In this document: in pieces, positions 44,074 to 52,900 of the stretch
Layout: each line of letters begins with the position of its first letter
Numbering within the stretch: the stretch's first letter is position 1
Source: 66-474 sp964489055
GTDB taxonomy: Bacteria; Pseudomonadota; Gammaproteobacteria; Xanthomonadales; Rhodanobacteraceae
Assembly: GCA_964489055.1 (NCBI GenBank)
Contig: CAZAXF010000005.1
Span: forward strand, 17,177 to 81,176
DNA length: 64,000 nt
Direction: 5' to 3'
Made by a program: the position numbers and the translations under genes
Notes under the pieces: model-generated
The model's database searches: none
Seen by the model: only the letters and a program-made list of their open reading frames with translations
What the model was told of the DNA's origin: nothing

Positions 44074-44091
44074 TGTAAAGTGAACTTGACA
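44074..44091. promoter_or_regulatory. Palindromic operator 1 of the XRE operon
   Basis: TGTAAAGTGAACTTGACA, an 18-bp near-perfect palindrome located around the expected transcription start. It is the reverse-complement partner of operator 2, 45 bp away centre to centre (about four helical turns). Confidence 0.75.
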
Positions 44092-44095
44092 TGCG

Positions 44096-44124
44096 ACACT
44101 ATCCGCCACTTCGCGGGCTGTCAA
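44096..44124 (-). promoter_or_regulatory. Promoter of the XRE-membrane protein operon
   Basis: On the minus strand a perfect -35 TTGACA (44124-44119) lies 17 nt from TAGTGT (44101-44096). The -35 sits inside operator 2, so repressor binding would block polymerase. The -10 is a weak match. Confidence 0.6.
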
Positions 44125-44136
44125 GTGTTCTTTACA
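44119..44136. promoter_or_regulatory. Palindromic operator 2 of the XRE operon
   Basis: TGTCAAGTGTTCTTTACA shares TGTCAAGT and CTTTACA with the reverse complement of operator 1 and includes the promoter -35 box. A dimeric XRE repressor is the probable ligand. Confidence 0.72.
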
Positions 44137-44250
44137 TGTGCGCGGGGCGGCGTGCGCCGCGGCGCACGCGCCCGGTCGCGCAGTGGGCGGCACAAGCGCC
44201 GGTGTTCGGCGGATCAGCACGGCGCGGGCGGGCTGCGCGCCCGCGGCACC

Positions 44251-46488
44251 TCACGACGATTCGTGCAGGGTCGCCAGGGTCTCGTTGAAGGTGCGGCTGG
44301 GCCGCATCGCCGCGGCGATCTTTCCCGGGTCCGGGCGGTAGTAGCCATCCAGGTCCACCGGCTTGCCCTGCACGTCGTTCAATTCGTCGACGATGGTGTC
44401 CTCGGTCGCCTCCAGTTTTTCCGCCAGGCGGCCGAAGGTTTGCGCCAGTTCGGCGTCGTCGTTCTGGTCGGCCAGTGCGCGCGCCCAGTACATCGCGAGG
44501 TAGAAATGACTGCCGCGGTTGTCCAGCTCGCCAACCTTGCGCGAGGGCGACCGGTTGTTTTCAAGGAACCGGCTGGTGGCCGCATCCAGCGCCGCCGCCA
44601 GCACCCTGGCGCGCGGGTTGTCGTATTGCCGGCCAAGGTGCTCCAGCGACGCACCCAGCGCCAGGAATTCGCCCAGCGAATCCCAGCGCAGGTGGTTTTC
44701 GGCCACGAACTGGCGCACGTGTTTGGGCGCCGAGCCGCCGGCCCCGGTCTCGAACAGGCCGCCGCCGGCCATCAGCGGCACGATCGAAAGCATCTTGGCG
44801 CTGGTGCCGAGCTCCATGATCGGAAACAGGTCGGTCAGGTAATCGCGCAGCACGTTGCCGGTGACCGAAATGGTGTCCTGGCCCTTGCGGATGCGCGCGA
44901 GTGAATGGCGCATCGCGTCCTCGGGCGTCATGATGCGGATGTCCAGGCCCGTCGTGTCGTGGTCCTTCAGGCAACGTTCGACCTTCCTGATGATCTCGGC
45001 GTCGTGGGCGCGGTTGGCGTCCAGCCAGAACACCGCCGGCGTGCTGGAAAGCCGCGCGCGCGTGACGGCCAGCTTCACCCAGTCCGCGATCGGCGCATCC
45101 TTGGCCTGGCACATGCGCCAGATGTCGCCGGCTTGGACGTCGTGCTCGAACACGAGATTGCCGTCCTGGTCGGTCACGCGCACCGTGCCGTCGAAGGGAA
45201 TCTGGAAGGTCTTGTCGTGCGAGCCGTATTCCTCGGCCTTGTCGGCCATCAGGCCGACGTTGGGTACGCTGCCCATGGTTGCCGGATCGAAGGCGCCGTT
45301 GGCCTTGCAGTCCTCGATCATCACCTCGTAGATGCCGGCGTAGCAGCGGTCCGGGATCACCGCCTTGCAGTCCTGGCGCTCGCCTTCGGCATTCCACATC
45401 TTGCCCGAGTCGCGGATCATCGCCGGCATCGAGGCGTCGATGATGACGTCCGAAGGCACGTGCAGGTTCGTGATGCCCTTGTCCGAATCGACCATCGCAA
45501 GTTTCGGACGCCGTGTGTATTCGGCGCGGATGTCATCCTTGATCGCGGCCTGCTGGTCCCCGGGCAGCTTGGCGAGGCACGCGTACAGGTCGCCCAGCCC
45601 GTTGTTGGGATTGAAGCCGGCCGCCTTGAGCGCGTCACCATGCGTGGCCAGCACGTCGTGGAAGAATTCCTCGACCACCACGCCGAACATGATGGGATCG
45701 GAGACCTTCATCATGGTGGCCTTGAAGTGCACCGAGAACAGTACGCCGCGCGCCCGTGCATCGGCGATCTGGCCGTCGATGAAAGCCGCCAGCGCGCGGC
45801 GCGACATCACCGCGCCATCGACGATCTCGCCGGCCTGCACCTTCACCGATTCCTTCAGCACCCTGGACTTGCCGCCGTCACCGTGCAGCGTGATCGCGAG
45901 ACTGCCGGCCTTGTCCAGCGTCGCGGATTTTTCCGAGCCGTAGAAATCGCCATCGTCCATGTGTGCGACGTGGGTGTTTGAATCCTTGTCCCACGCGCCC
46001 ATGCGGTGCGGGTGCTTGCGCGCATAGTCCTTCACCGATTTGGGCGCGCGCCGGTCGGAGTTGCCCTGGCGCAGCACGGGATTGACCGCGCTGCCCTTGA
46101 TCCGGTCGTAGCGCGCGCGGGTTTCGCGCTCGGTGTCGTCCTTCGGCTCGTCGGGGTATTCGGGCAACGCGAACCCCTGGTCCTGCAGTTCCCGGATCGC
46201 CGCCTTCAACTGCGGCAACGACGCCGAGATGTTGGGCAGCTTGATGATGTTGGCCTCCGGCGCCAACGCCAGGCGCCCCAGTTCGGCGAGGTCGTCGGAA
46301 ACCTTCTGTGCATCGTCCAGCACGTCGGGGAACTGCGCCAGAATCCGCCCGGCCAGCGAGATGTCGCGCGTTTCCAGCGCCACGCCCGCGGTGTCGGTGA
46401 ATGCATCGATGATCGGCAGCAACGAGCCGGTGGCAAGGCGCGGCGCCTCGTCGGTCAACGTGTAGATGATCCTGGGGGATTCGGACAT
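44251..46488 (-). CDS. icd: Monomeric NADP-dependent isocitrate dehydrogenase
   Basis: A 745-aa TCA-cycle enzyme converting isocitrate to 2-oxoglutarate with NADPH. Length and N-terminus (SPRIIYTLTDEAPRLATGSL) are those of the monomeric type rather than the dimeric 420-aa type. Conserved stretches include NSDRRAPKSVKDYARKHPH, HFKATMMKVSDPIMFG and FWLDANRAHDAEI. ATG at 46488 has GAGG about 8 nt upstream. It is transcribed alone from a promoter at 46522-46550. Confidence 0.96.
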   Translation of the reverse strand: MSESPRIIYTLTDEAPRLATGSLLPIIDAFTDTAGVALETRDISLAGRILAQFPDVLDDAQKVSDDLAELGRLALAPEANIIKLPNISASLPQLKAAIRELQDQGFALPEYPDEPKDDTERETRARYDRIKGSAVNPVLRQGNSDRRAPKSVKDYARKHPHRMGAWDKDSNTHVAHMDDGDFYGSEKSATLDKAGSLAITLHGDGGKSRVLKESVKVQAGEIVDGAVMSRRALAAFIDGQIADARARGVLFSVHFKATMMKVSDPIMFGVVVEEFFHDVLATHGDALKAAGFNPNNGLGDLYACLAKLPGDQQAAIKDDIRAEYTRRPKLAMVDSDKGITNLHVPSDVIIDASMPAMIRDSGKMWNAEGERQDCKAVIPDRCYAGIYEVMIEDCKANGAFDPATMGSVPNVGLMADKAEEYGSHDKTFQIPFDGTVRVTDQDGNLVFEHDVQAGDIWRMCQAKDAPIADWVKLAVTRARLSSTPAVFWLDANRAHDAEIIRKVERCLKDHDTTGLDIRIMTPEDAMRHSLARIRKGQDTISVTGNVLRDYLTDLFPIMELGTSAKMLSIVPLMAGGGLFETGAGGSAPKHVRQFVAENHLRWDSLGEFLALGASLEHLGRQYDNPRARVLAAALDAATSRFLENNRSPSRKVGELDNRGSHFYLAMYWARALADQNDDAELAQTFGRLAEKLEATEDTIVDELNDVQGKPVDLDGYYRPDPGKIAAAMRPSRTFNETLATLHESS

Positions 46489-46521
46489 GGAAACCTCGGA
46501 GTCAGGCGCAGGAAAACGCCC

Positions 46522-46550
46522 ATTGTCGCGCGTTGGCGGCGCGGCGCCAA
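46522..46550 (-). promoter_or_regulatory. Probable icd promoter
   Basis: Minus-strand TTGGCG (46550-46545), 17-nt spacer, GACAAT (46527-46522), about 34 nt before the icd start codon. Four of six positions match in each box. Confidence 0.5.
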
Positions 46551-47157
46551 GCAACGCGTTCGGTCAGGGTCCGTCGCGGGAGTGCCCCGTTCGCGTTGAG
46601 CGCAGGAGGCGCAGCCTCCGGAGTCGAAACGCCACGTATTGCCCGCCGACATCGCAGGCGCCCTGCGCGCGACTTCGGACGATGGACCTGCTTGCGCGCG
46701 GCAGCGGTCGAAAAACCTTTTTGCCACGGATTTCCACGGCTGGGCACGGATCAGACACGTCCCTCACCGACCGCCTGCGCGAGGCGGCGGACAGTCCCAT
46801 TTCGGTTGCGGAATCTTTACCCAATGCCGAACAAACTTGCCGGTCCCGGATCAGTCACTTGTTGTCATTCCGGAAGCCGCGCAGCGGCGATCCGGAATCC
46901 ATTTTGGCCTCTGCTCCGAGCAAGGAATCAAAATGGATTCCGGGTTCCATCGCCGGCGGTGCCGACGATAGCCCCGGAATGACAAAATTCCTCAGGACTT
47001 CGCTCGCAGATAGCCAAGTCCCGTTTCTCGTTCCTTCCGATGCGGATCAACGCGATCGGGGAATCGGTGGTCAAACGCCGGCGTCGCCATTTCCGCGGAT
47101 CACGGACAGAACCAATATGCTGGATCGGCTTCCCACACCACGCGCCATCGCTCCGGC
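46551..47157. other. Intergenic region rich in dispersed repeats
   Basis: About 600 nt between icd and rluE with no convincing gene. It holds a CACGGAT-type repeat near 46725-46755 (TTTTTGCCACGGATTTCCAC) and the GTCATTCCGG element at 46863-46984. Both families recur elsewhere in the window. Confidence 0.7.
46863..46984. repeat. GTCATTCCGG palindromic element, copy A
   Basis: A 122-bp element with terminal inverted repeats GTCATTCCGG and CCGGAATGAC. Inside is a perfect stem CCGGAATCCATTTTG / CAAAATGGATTCCGG. Its right half (GATTCCGGGTTCCATCGCC) is shared with the element at 60058-60170. Confidence 0.88.
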
Positions 47158-47724
47158 ATGCTGATTGCTTTCAACAAGCCCTTCCGGGTGCTGTGCCAGT
47201 TCACCGATCGCAGCGCAACGCCGCGGCAGACGCTGGCCGGGTTCGGCCTGCCGCCGGGCGTGTATCCGGCGGGCCGGCTGGATTTCGACTCCGAAGGCCT
47301 GCTGCTTCTGACCGACGACGGCGCACTGGCGCACCGGATCACCGACCCGCGCCACAAGCTGCCGAAGACCTACCTGGTGCAGGTGGAAGGCACGCCGGAT
47401 GCGGCGTCACTGCAAACGTTGCGGCGCGGCGTCGCGTTGAAGGACGGTGCGACCCGGCCCGCCATCGCGCGGCGGCTTGCGCGCGCGCCCGGCTGGTTGT
47501 GGCCGCGCGATCCGCCGGTCCGCTACCGCAAGAGCGTGCCGGATGCGTGGCTGGAGATCACCATCCGCGAGGGCCGCAACCGCCAGGTGCGCCGCATGAC
47601 GGCGGCAGTGGGCCTGCCGACGTTGCGCCTGGTCCGCATCCGCATCGGCGACTGGTCGCTGGGTGGCCTCGCGCCGGGCGCGTGGCGCATGGAGCCGGTT
47701 GGCAAACGCCCGAAGATCACGTAA
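47158..47724 (+). CDS. rluE: Pseudouridine synthase, RluE/RsuA family
   Basis: A 188-aa enzyme that isomerises uridine in rRNA, probably 23S U2457 by family. Motif GRLDFDSEGLLLLTDDG contains the catalytic Asp. The KTYLVQVEG and REGRNRQVRRMTAAVG segments are typical of the RsuA/RluB/E/F group. There is no N-terminal S4 domain, which favours RluE. Confidence 0.92.
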   Translation: MLIAFNKPFRVLCQFTDRSATPRQTLAGFGLPPGVYPAGRLDFDSEGLLLLTDDGALAHRITDPRHKLPKTYLVQVEGTPDAASLQTLRRGVALKDGATRPAIARRLARAPGWLWPRDPPVRYRKSVPDAWLEITIREGRNRQVRRMTAAVGLPTLRLVRIRIGDWSLGGLAPGAWRMEPVGKRPKIT

Positions 47725-48111
47725 TCGTGTGCGCACGGTGCCAGGCGATGGGGCGTGCCTACAAACGACACCAATCGACAATCTTTTTGCCACGGATTTC
47801 CACGGATCAACACGGATTGGTTTCATTCGTCATCCCGGAATCACGAAGCGATATCCGGGACCCAGCGTCTTGCTGCCTGAATGCGTATCACGCATGAGGC
47901 CGGGTTCCTGCCGTCGCGGGAATGCCGATGGTGACATTTGATTCCGGTTTCCCTGCCGGGTTGATCCACGAAAGCCGCTTCTGATCCGTGTCCATCCGTG
48001 CAAATCCGTGGCCAATGTTGTTCATTCGCGCGAACCCGGCCGCGCCCCCACCGCCCGATCGCAACGTCCGGACGCGGCGCCGGCGACACGCACTCGCGCC
48101 CCCGCCGCAAC
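47725..48111. repeat. Intergenic repeats between rluE and tatD
   Basis: 387 nt without a gene. CCACGGATTTCCACGGAT copies stand at about 47790-47820. The inverse form (ATCCGTGTCCATCCGTG, CAAATCCGTGG) stands at about 47985-48014. A degenerate GTCATCCCGGAATCACG element begins at 47829. The inverted CACGGAT arms could form a large stem. Confidence 0.75.
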
Positions 48112-48903
48112 TTAATCGGGCAGCCCGAAAAACGCGCGCGTGGCGGCGGTGGCGTTGGCGGCGGTGACCTCGGGGGCTTCGCCGCGCAGGTTCGCGACCA
48201 CTTCGCAGATGTGCGCCAGGTACATCGGCTCGTTGCGGCGATCAGCGGGCGGGGGGCGGATGTCGCGCGGCAGCAGGTAGGGGGCGTCGGTTTCCAGCAA
48301 CAGGCGATCGGCGGGAATCTCGCGCACCAGCCCGCGCAGGTGCAACCCGCGGCGCTCGTCGCAGATCCAGCCGGTGATGCCGATGTGGCAATCGAGGTCG
48401 AGGTAGTCGAACAGCGCCCGGCGGGTATCGGTGAAGCAGTGCACGACAACCGCCGGCACGGCATCGCGCGCGGATTTGAGCAGTGCGAGGAAGTCATCGT
48501 GGGCGTCGCGCTGGTGCAGGAACAACGGCATGCGAAGGTCGGCCGCGATCGCGAGCTGGCGTTCGAATGCCGCGCGCTGCGCGGGCCTTGGCGAAAGGTC
48601 GCGATAGTAGTCCAGTCCCGTTTCGCCGACCGCGACCACCTCCGCCGCGCGCGCCAGTTGCCGCAGCCGGGCGTCGGTTTCCTCGCCGTAGTCGCCCGCG
48701 TGGTGGGGATGCACGCCAGCGGTGGCGCTCAGGGTCGCCGGATGCGCTTGCGCCAGTTCCAGCGCGTGCTCGCTGCCCGCGCGCGAGGCGCCGGTGACGA
48801 TCATGCGTTGCACGCCCGCGCGCGACGCGCGCTCGAGCACCGCGTCCAGGTCGCGGCGGAAGGATTCGTGCGTGAGGTTGGCGCCGATGTCGATCAGTTG
48901 CAT
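48112..48903 (-). CDS. tatD: TatD-family metal-dependent hydrolase (3'-5' DNA exonuclease)
   Basis: A 263-aa TIM-barrel hydrolase. Motifs: DIGANLTHESF, GVHPHHAGDY, GETGLDYYRD, FLHQRDAHDDF, VVHCFTD and LETDAPYLLP. The first DxHxH site appears as DIGANLTH, as in E. coli TatD itself rather than YcfH. ATG at 48903 begins MQLIDIGANL. Confidence 0.93.
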   Translation of the reverse strand: MQLIDIGANLTHESFRRDLDAVLERASRAGVQRMIVTGASRAGSEHALELAQAHPATLSATAGVHPHHAGDYGEETDARLRQLARAAEVVAVGETGLDYYRDLSPRPAQRAAFERQLAIAADLRMPLFLHQRDAHDDFLALLKSARDAVPAVVVHCFTDTRRALFDYLDLDCHIGITGWICDERRGLHLRGLVREIPADRLLLETDAPYLLPRDIRPPPADRRNEPMYLAHICEVVANLRGEAPEVTAANATAATRAFFGLPD

Positions 48904-48961
48904 GGCAAGTGCTGCGTGCGGGTCCGGCGCAGCGTAGCAAGGGCGGGCCGGAAACGACAAA

Positions 48962-48985
48962 GGAGCCGGCGCGATCGCCGGCTCC
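48962..48985 (-). terminator. Rho-independent terminator after the adhesin-lipoprotein operon
   Basis: GGAGCCGGCG and CGCCGGCTCC form a perfect 10-bp stem with a 4-nt loop. On the minus strand it is followed by TTTGTCGTTT. It lies 23 nt past the lipoprotein stop. Confidence 0.82.
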
Positions 48986-49008
48986 CCGGGTGGAACGTAC
49001 TGGCGCGC

Positions 49009-49833
49009 TCAGTGGCGGGCTTCGACCTTGACCACCACGCGCCGGTTGGGGGCCAGGCATTCGATCAGCTTCGCCTGCGGCATCGGGTCGCAGGTCTTGA
49101 CCGGATCGGCCTTGCCGCGGCCCTCGGCGGTGATCCGCCCGGGTGCCACACCTTTTTCCACCAGGAAATCGCGCACGGTGTTGGCGCGCTCGGTGGAAAG
49201 CTTCATGTTGTAGGCATCGCTGCCGAGCCGGTCGGTGTAGCCGATGACCTCGACATTGTCGGCATGCACGCCGGGTGCGGTCAGCTTGCCGGCCAGCACT
49301 CCCAGGTCCTTGACCCCGGTCCGGGTGATGTCGGCCAGGCGGTACTTGTCGAACGCGAACAGCGCGTCGGTGGACAACGTGAAGGTCTGCGGCTGGGGTT
49401 CAGGCGCGGTTTTCGGCGCCGGCGGATCGAGCACGTCGGCACATGACTCGGGGTGCCAATAGATGCTGCGCGCAACCTTGTGATGGTCGAACAGCAGCTT
49501 GAACTCGCACTGGGTGGCCGCGCCGTCCTTGTGGAAGTTGAACAGGTAGGTCCACTCGCGTGCGCCGAATCCGGCGCCGAAGTGCGGCGAACCGATCAAC
49601 GCCATGATCTGCCGCTTGTCCAGCCCGGGCTTCACCTGGCGCAGGTTGTCCAGATTGGGGAACGTGCCGCCGCGGTGCAGGGCATTCGTCCTGGCCGGCT
49701 CCGGCCACACCAGTTGTTGTGCGTGGGTGCCGTCGCGGGCAATGCCATGGCTCAGGTTGCCACAACCGGCCAGTGCGCCCGCGGCAACGAGCGCGATGGT
49801 GGCCGCAAGGACTTTGCGAATTGCAGGTTGCAT
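49009..49833 (-). CDS. OmpA-family lipoprotein with BamE/SmpA-like domain
   Basis: A 274-aa outer-membrane lipoprotein (lipobox LAGC, Cys24). Residues about 60-120 resemble the BamE/SmpA fold (QVKPGLDKRQIMALIGSPH, REWTYLFNFH). Residues about 160-270 are an OmpA peptidoglycan-binding domain (VIGYTDRLGSDAYNMKLS, APNRRVVVKVEA). ATG at 49833 has AGGAG 8 nt upstream. It follows the giant adhesin gene by 74 nt and ends at a terminator, so the two form an operon; it may aid adhesin assembly or anchor it to the wall. Confidence 0.9.
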   Translation of the reverse strand: MQPAIRKVLAATIALVAAGALAGCGNLSHGIARDGTHAQQLVWPEPARTNALHRGGTFPNLDNLRQVKPGLDKRQIMALIGSPHFGAGFGAREWTYLFNFHKDGAATQCEFKLLFDHHKVARSIYWHPESCADVLDPPAPKTAPEPQPQTFTLSTDALFAFDKYRLADITRTGVKDLGVLAGKLTAPGVHADNVEVIGYTDRLGSDAYNMKLSTERANTVRDFLVEKGVAPGRITAEGRGKADPVKTCDPMPQAKLIECLAPNRRVVVKVEARH

Positions 49834-49907
49834 GTCGAACTCCTGGAAGGGGAAGAAGGAAGGCCGGCGCGGCGCCGCGCCATCACGCGGCGCCGCCACG
49901 AACCGGC

Positions 49908-52900
49908 TTACCAGACGATGGCCGCGCCCACGCCCGCGCTGAAGTCGCCCTGCGAGGACGAGCTTGCGTTGGCCTTCAGGATGAAACGGCCGTTGTCGGT
50001 AATCCTCGACAGTCCCAGGGCGATGCCGCTTTGTCCGCGGAAGGTGCCGATGCCCACCCCGAACGCGCTCTGTCCGGGTGCGTAGGGTTGCGGAATGTTG
50101 GCCGCGGCGATGGCCGAAGCGACGCCCGCGTTGACGTGCCGCGACAGGTCGCTGACGTTGGCCTGCAACTGGTTGAACTTCTGGTCGGCGTAGCTGGCCG
50201 CCCAGTTCTGCGCGGTCTGGATGCCCGCGTTCAACTGCCCGACGTTCACCGCGTCAGTGTCCGCGGTACCGGCTGCGACGTTGTGGATCGTGGTCGGATC
50301 ACCGCCCGGATTCAGGGTGACGTTGGTGTAGTCCACCGAGGAAACGTTGTTGTTGGTCACCGTGTCGTATTGCACGGCCCCCTGCTGCGATGCCTGCAAC
50401 TGGCTGACGTTGACCGCATCGGTTGCTGCGGAACCTGCCGCGACGTTGGTGATGCGACGCTCGTTGCCCGCGGAGCCGACCGAGACGGTATCGTCCTCGT
50501 TGGCCACCGAACCGTGACCCAGCGCCACGCTGTTGTCGCCGCTGGCGACACTGGCGTTGCCGATCGCGGTGCTGTTGGTGCCGCTGGCGGATGCGGAGGT
50601 GCCGACCGCGGTGCCGCCGTCACCCGCGGCGGCACTGTCGTTGCCCACCGCCAGCGCGTTGTCGCCGGTGGCCGCCGCGTTGGATCCGCCGGCCGCGGAA
50701 TTGGTACCGGTTGCCGAAGGCGTGCCGGTGACGTCGGTACTGGTCTGGAACGCACCGCTGTGGCCCTGCTGGATATTGGTGACGGCCTGGTTGGTCGCGT
50801 ACAACTGCGAGCCGTTCACCGCGTCCTTGCTGGTCGCCGAAATGGTCCCGTCGGCAACGTTGGTGACCTTGGTGTTGCCCATGTCGATACCCGAACTGCT
50901 GAGCGTCGGACCGCCGCCGCTGAACGAGACGCTGTGCATCCCCGTGAGATCGGGGTTCACGGCGATCGTCACGCTGGTGCCGTTCTGGGTCACCACCACG
51001 TTGTCGCCGGCCGCGAACGTCGCGGTGGCTCCCGGGGCCACGTTGGCCACGCTGGAACCGTTGGCGACGCCGCTTCCGACCGCGGTGGTGGTGATGTCCC
51101 AGCCCAGGGCGGCCATCTGTCCGACCAGGTCGAGTTCCTGGTTGGTTGCGTACAACTGCGAGCCGTTCACCGCGTCCGTGCTGTTGGCGCTCAGGCGCCC
51201 GGCCGCCACATTGGTGATCTGGCGTTCGTTGCCCGGGCTGCCCACGCTGACCACGCTGGTCGGCGCGGCGCCAGCGAATGCGTGGTAGCTGCCGGCAATG
51301 GTCGCGCCCGCCGTCGGATTCGGCGCCGCCACCACCGTGTGGTTGCCCAGCGCCACCGCGCCGTCCATGCCGGCGGCAATTGTGACGTCGTTACCCAGCA
51401 CGAAGGCGTTGTCGGCCGCAACGGTGTTGTTGTTGCCGAACGCGCCGGAGTCGTTGCCACTCACGTTGTTCGGGTCACCAATCGCGATCGAATGATCCCC
51501 GCTGACCGTACCCTGGTAGCCGATGCTGATTGATTGGGTACCGCTCGCCTGGGCCTGGTTGCCAAGGGCAATGCTGCTGTCACCGCTCGCAGCGGCCCGG
51601 TTGCCCACGGCGATGCTGCTCGCCGCGCCGGCGTACGCGTGCGCGCCCACGGCGGTTGCGTAGTTGGACATGGCACTCGAATAGGCACCCAGGGCCGTCG
51701 CGGCGTTGGCATCGGCGCCGGGATTGCCGACGTAAGCATGAGCGCCCAGCGCAACGCTGTCGTGCGCGTCATTCTCGGCGTAGCTGCCGTAGAGCGCGCC
51801 GACCGCCGCGTACGGGCCAATCGCGACACTGTTGCTCACATCGCCATCGTCAGCCCCCACCCACGCATGATTGCCAAGCGCCATGGAGCCGCCGAGATCC
51901 CCCTGGTACTTGCTTGCCCCCTCAACGGCCGCATGGTAGCCCAAGGCGGTGGCGTATCGGCCATCAGCACGTGCGTAGCCACCGACCGCGGTGCCGTGGG
52001 AGCGCCCGTAGGCACGGCTGCCCAACGCCGTACTGTGATCGGCCGCTATGGCGTTGGCGCCGACCGCACTGCTGTGGTCGCCGACGGCAATGGCGTAACT
52101 GCCAAGTGCGGTGCTGTAGTCGCCGAGGACAATGCTGTTTGCGCCGTTGGCCGCGCTGTAGGCACCACTGACTTGCGCGCCATAACCGGTCGCCATGCTT
52201 TTTGGGCCCGCCGCATGGCTGTTCCGGCCCAGGGCGGTGCTGTTGTCACCAGAGGCCATGGCGCCATCGCCGACGGCGCTCGCGCCATAACCGCTCGCCG
52301 TGGCAGCGTAGCCGTTGGCCGTGCTGTAATCCCCCGAGGCGGTCGCGTTCGGACCGGAAGCCGTCGAATGCGTGCCGCTGGCCACGGCGTCCTCGCTACC
52401 ATCGAGCAGTCCATCCGCCTTGAAGAAGTGCGCACCCACCGCGGTGGACGCCAACGCCGTTACCGCCTGGTTGGTCGCATACAACTGCGAACCGTTCACC
52501 GCGTCGGTGCTGGTTGCCGACACCTCGCCCGCCGCCACGTTGGTGATCTGGCGCTCGGCACCCGGGGCGCCCACGCTGACCACGCTGGTCGGGTTGCTGC
52601 CCGCGAACGCGTAATAGGACCCGTTGATCGTGGTACCGCCCGTCGCGTTGGGCGCCGCCACCACCGTGTTGTTGCCCAGCGCCACCGCGCCGTCCATACC
52701 CGCCGGGATGGTGACGTTGTTGCCGAGCACGAAAGCGTTGTCGGCGGCGATGGTGTTGTTGTTGCCGAACGCGCCGGAGTAGTTGCCGGTCACGTTGTTG
52801 GGATCACCGATCGCGATCGAATGGTCACCGCTCACGACGTTCTGGTAACCGATGCTGATTGACTGCTCGCCGCTGGCCTGCGCCTGGTCGCCCAGCGCGA

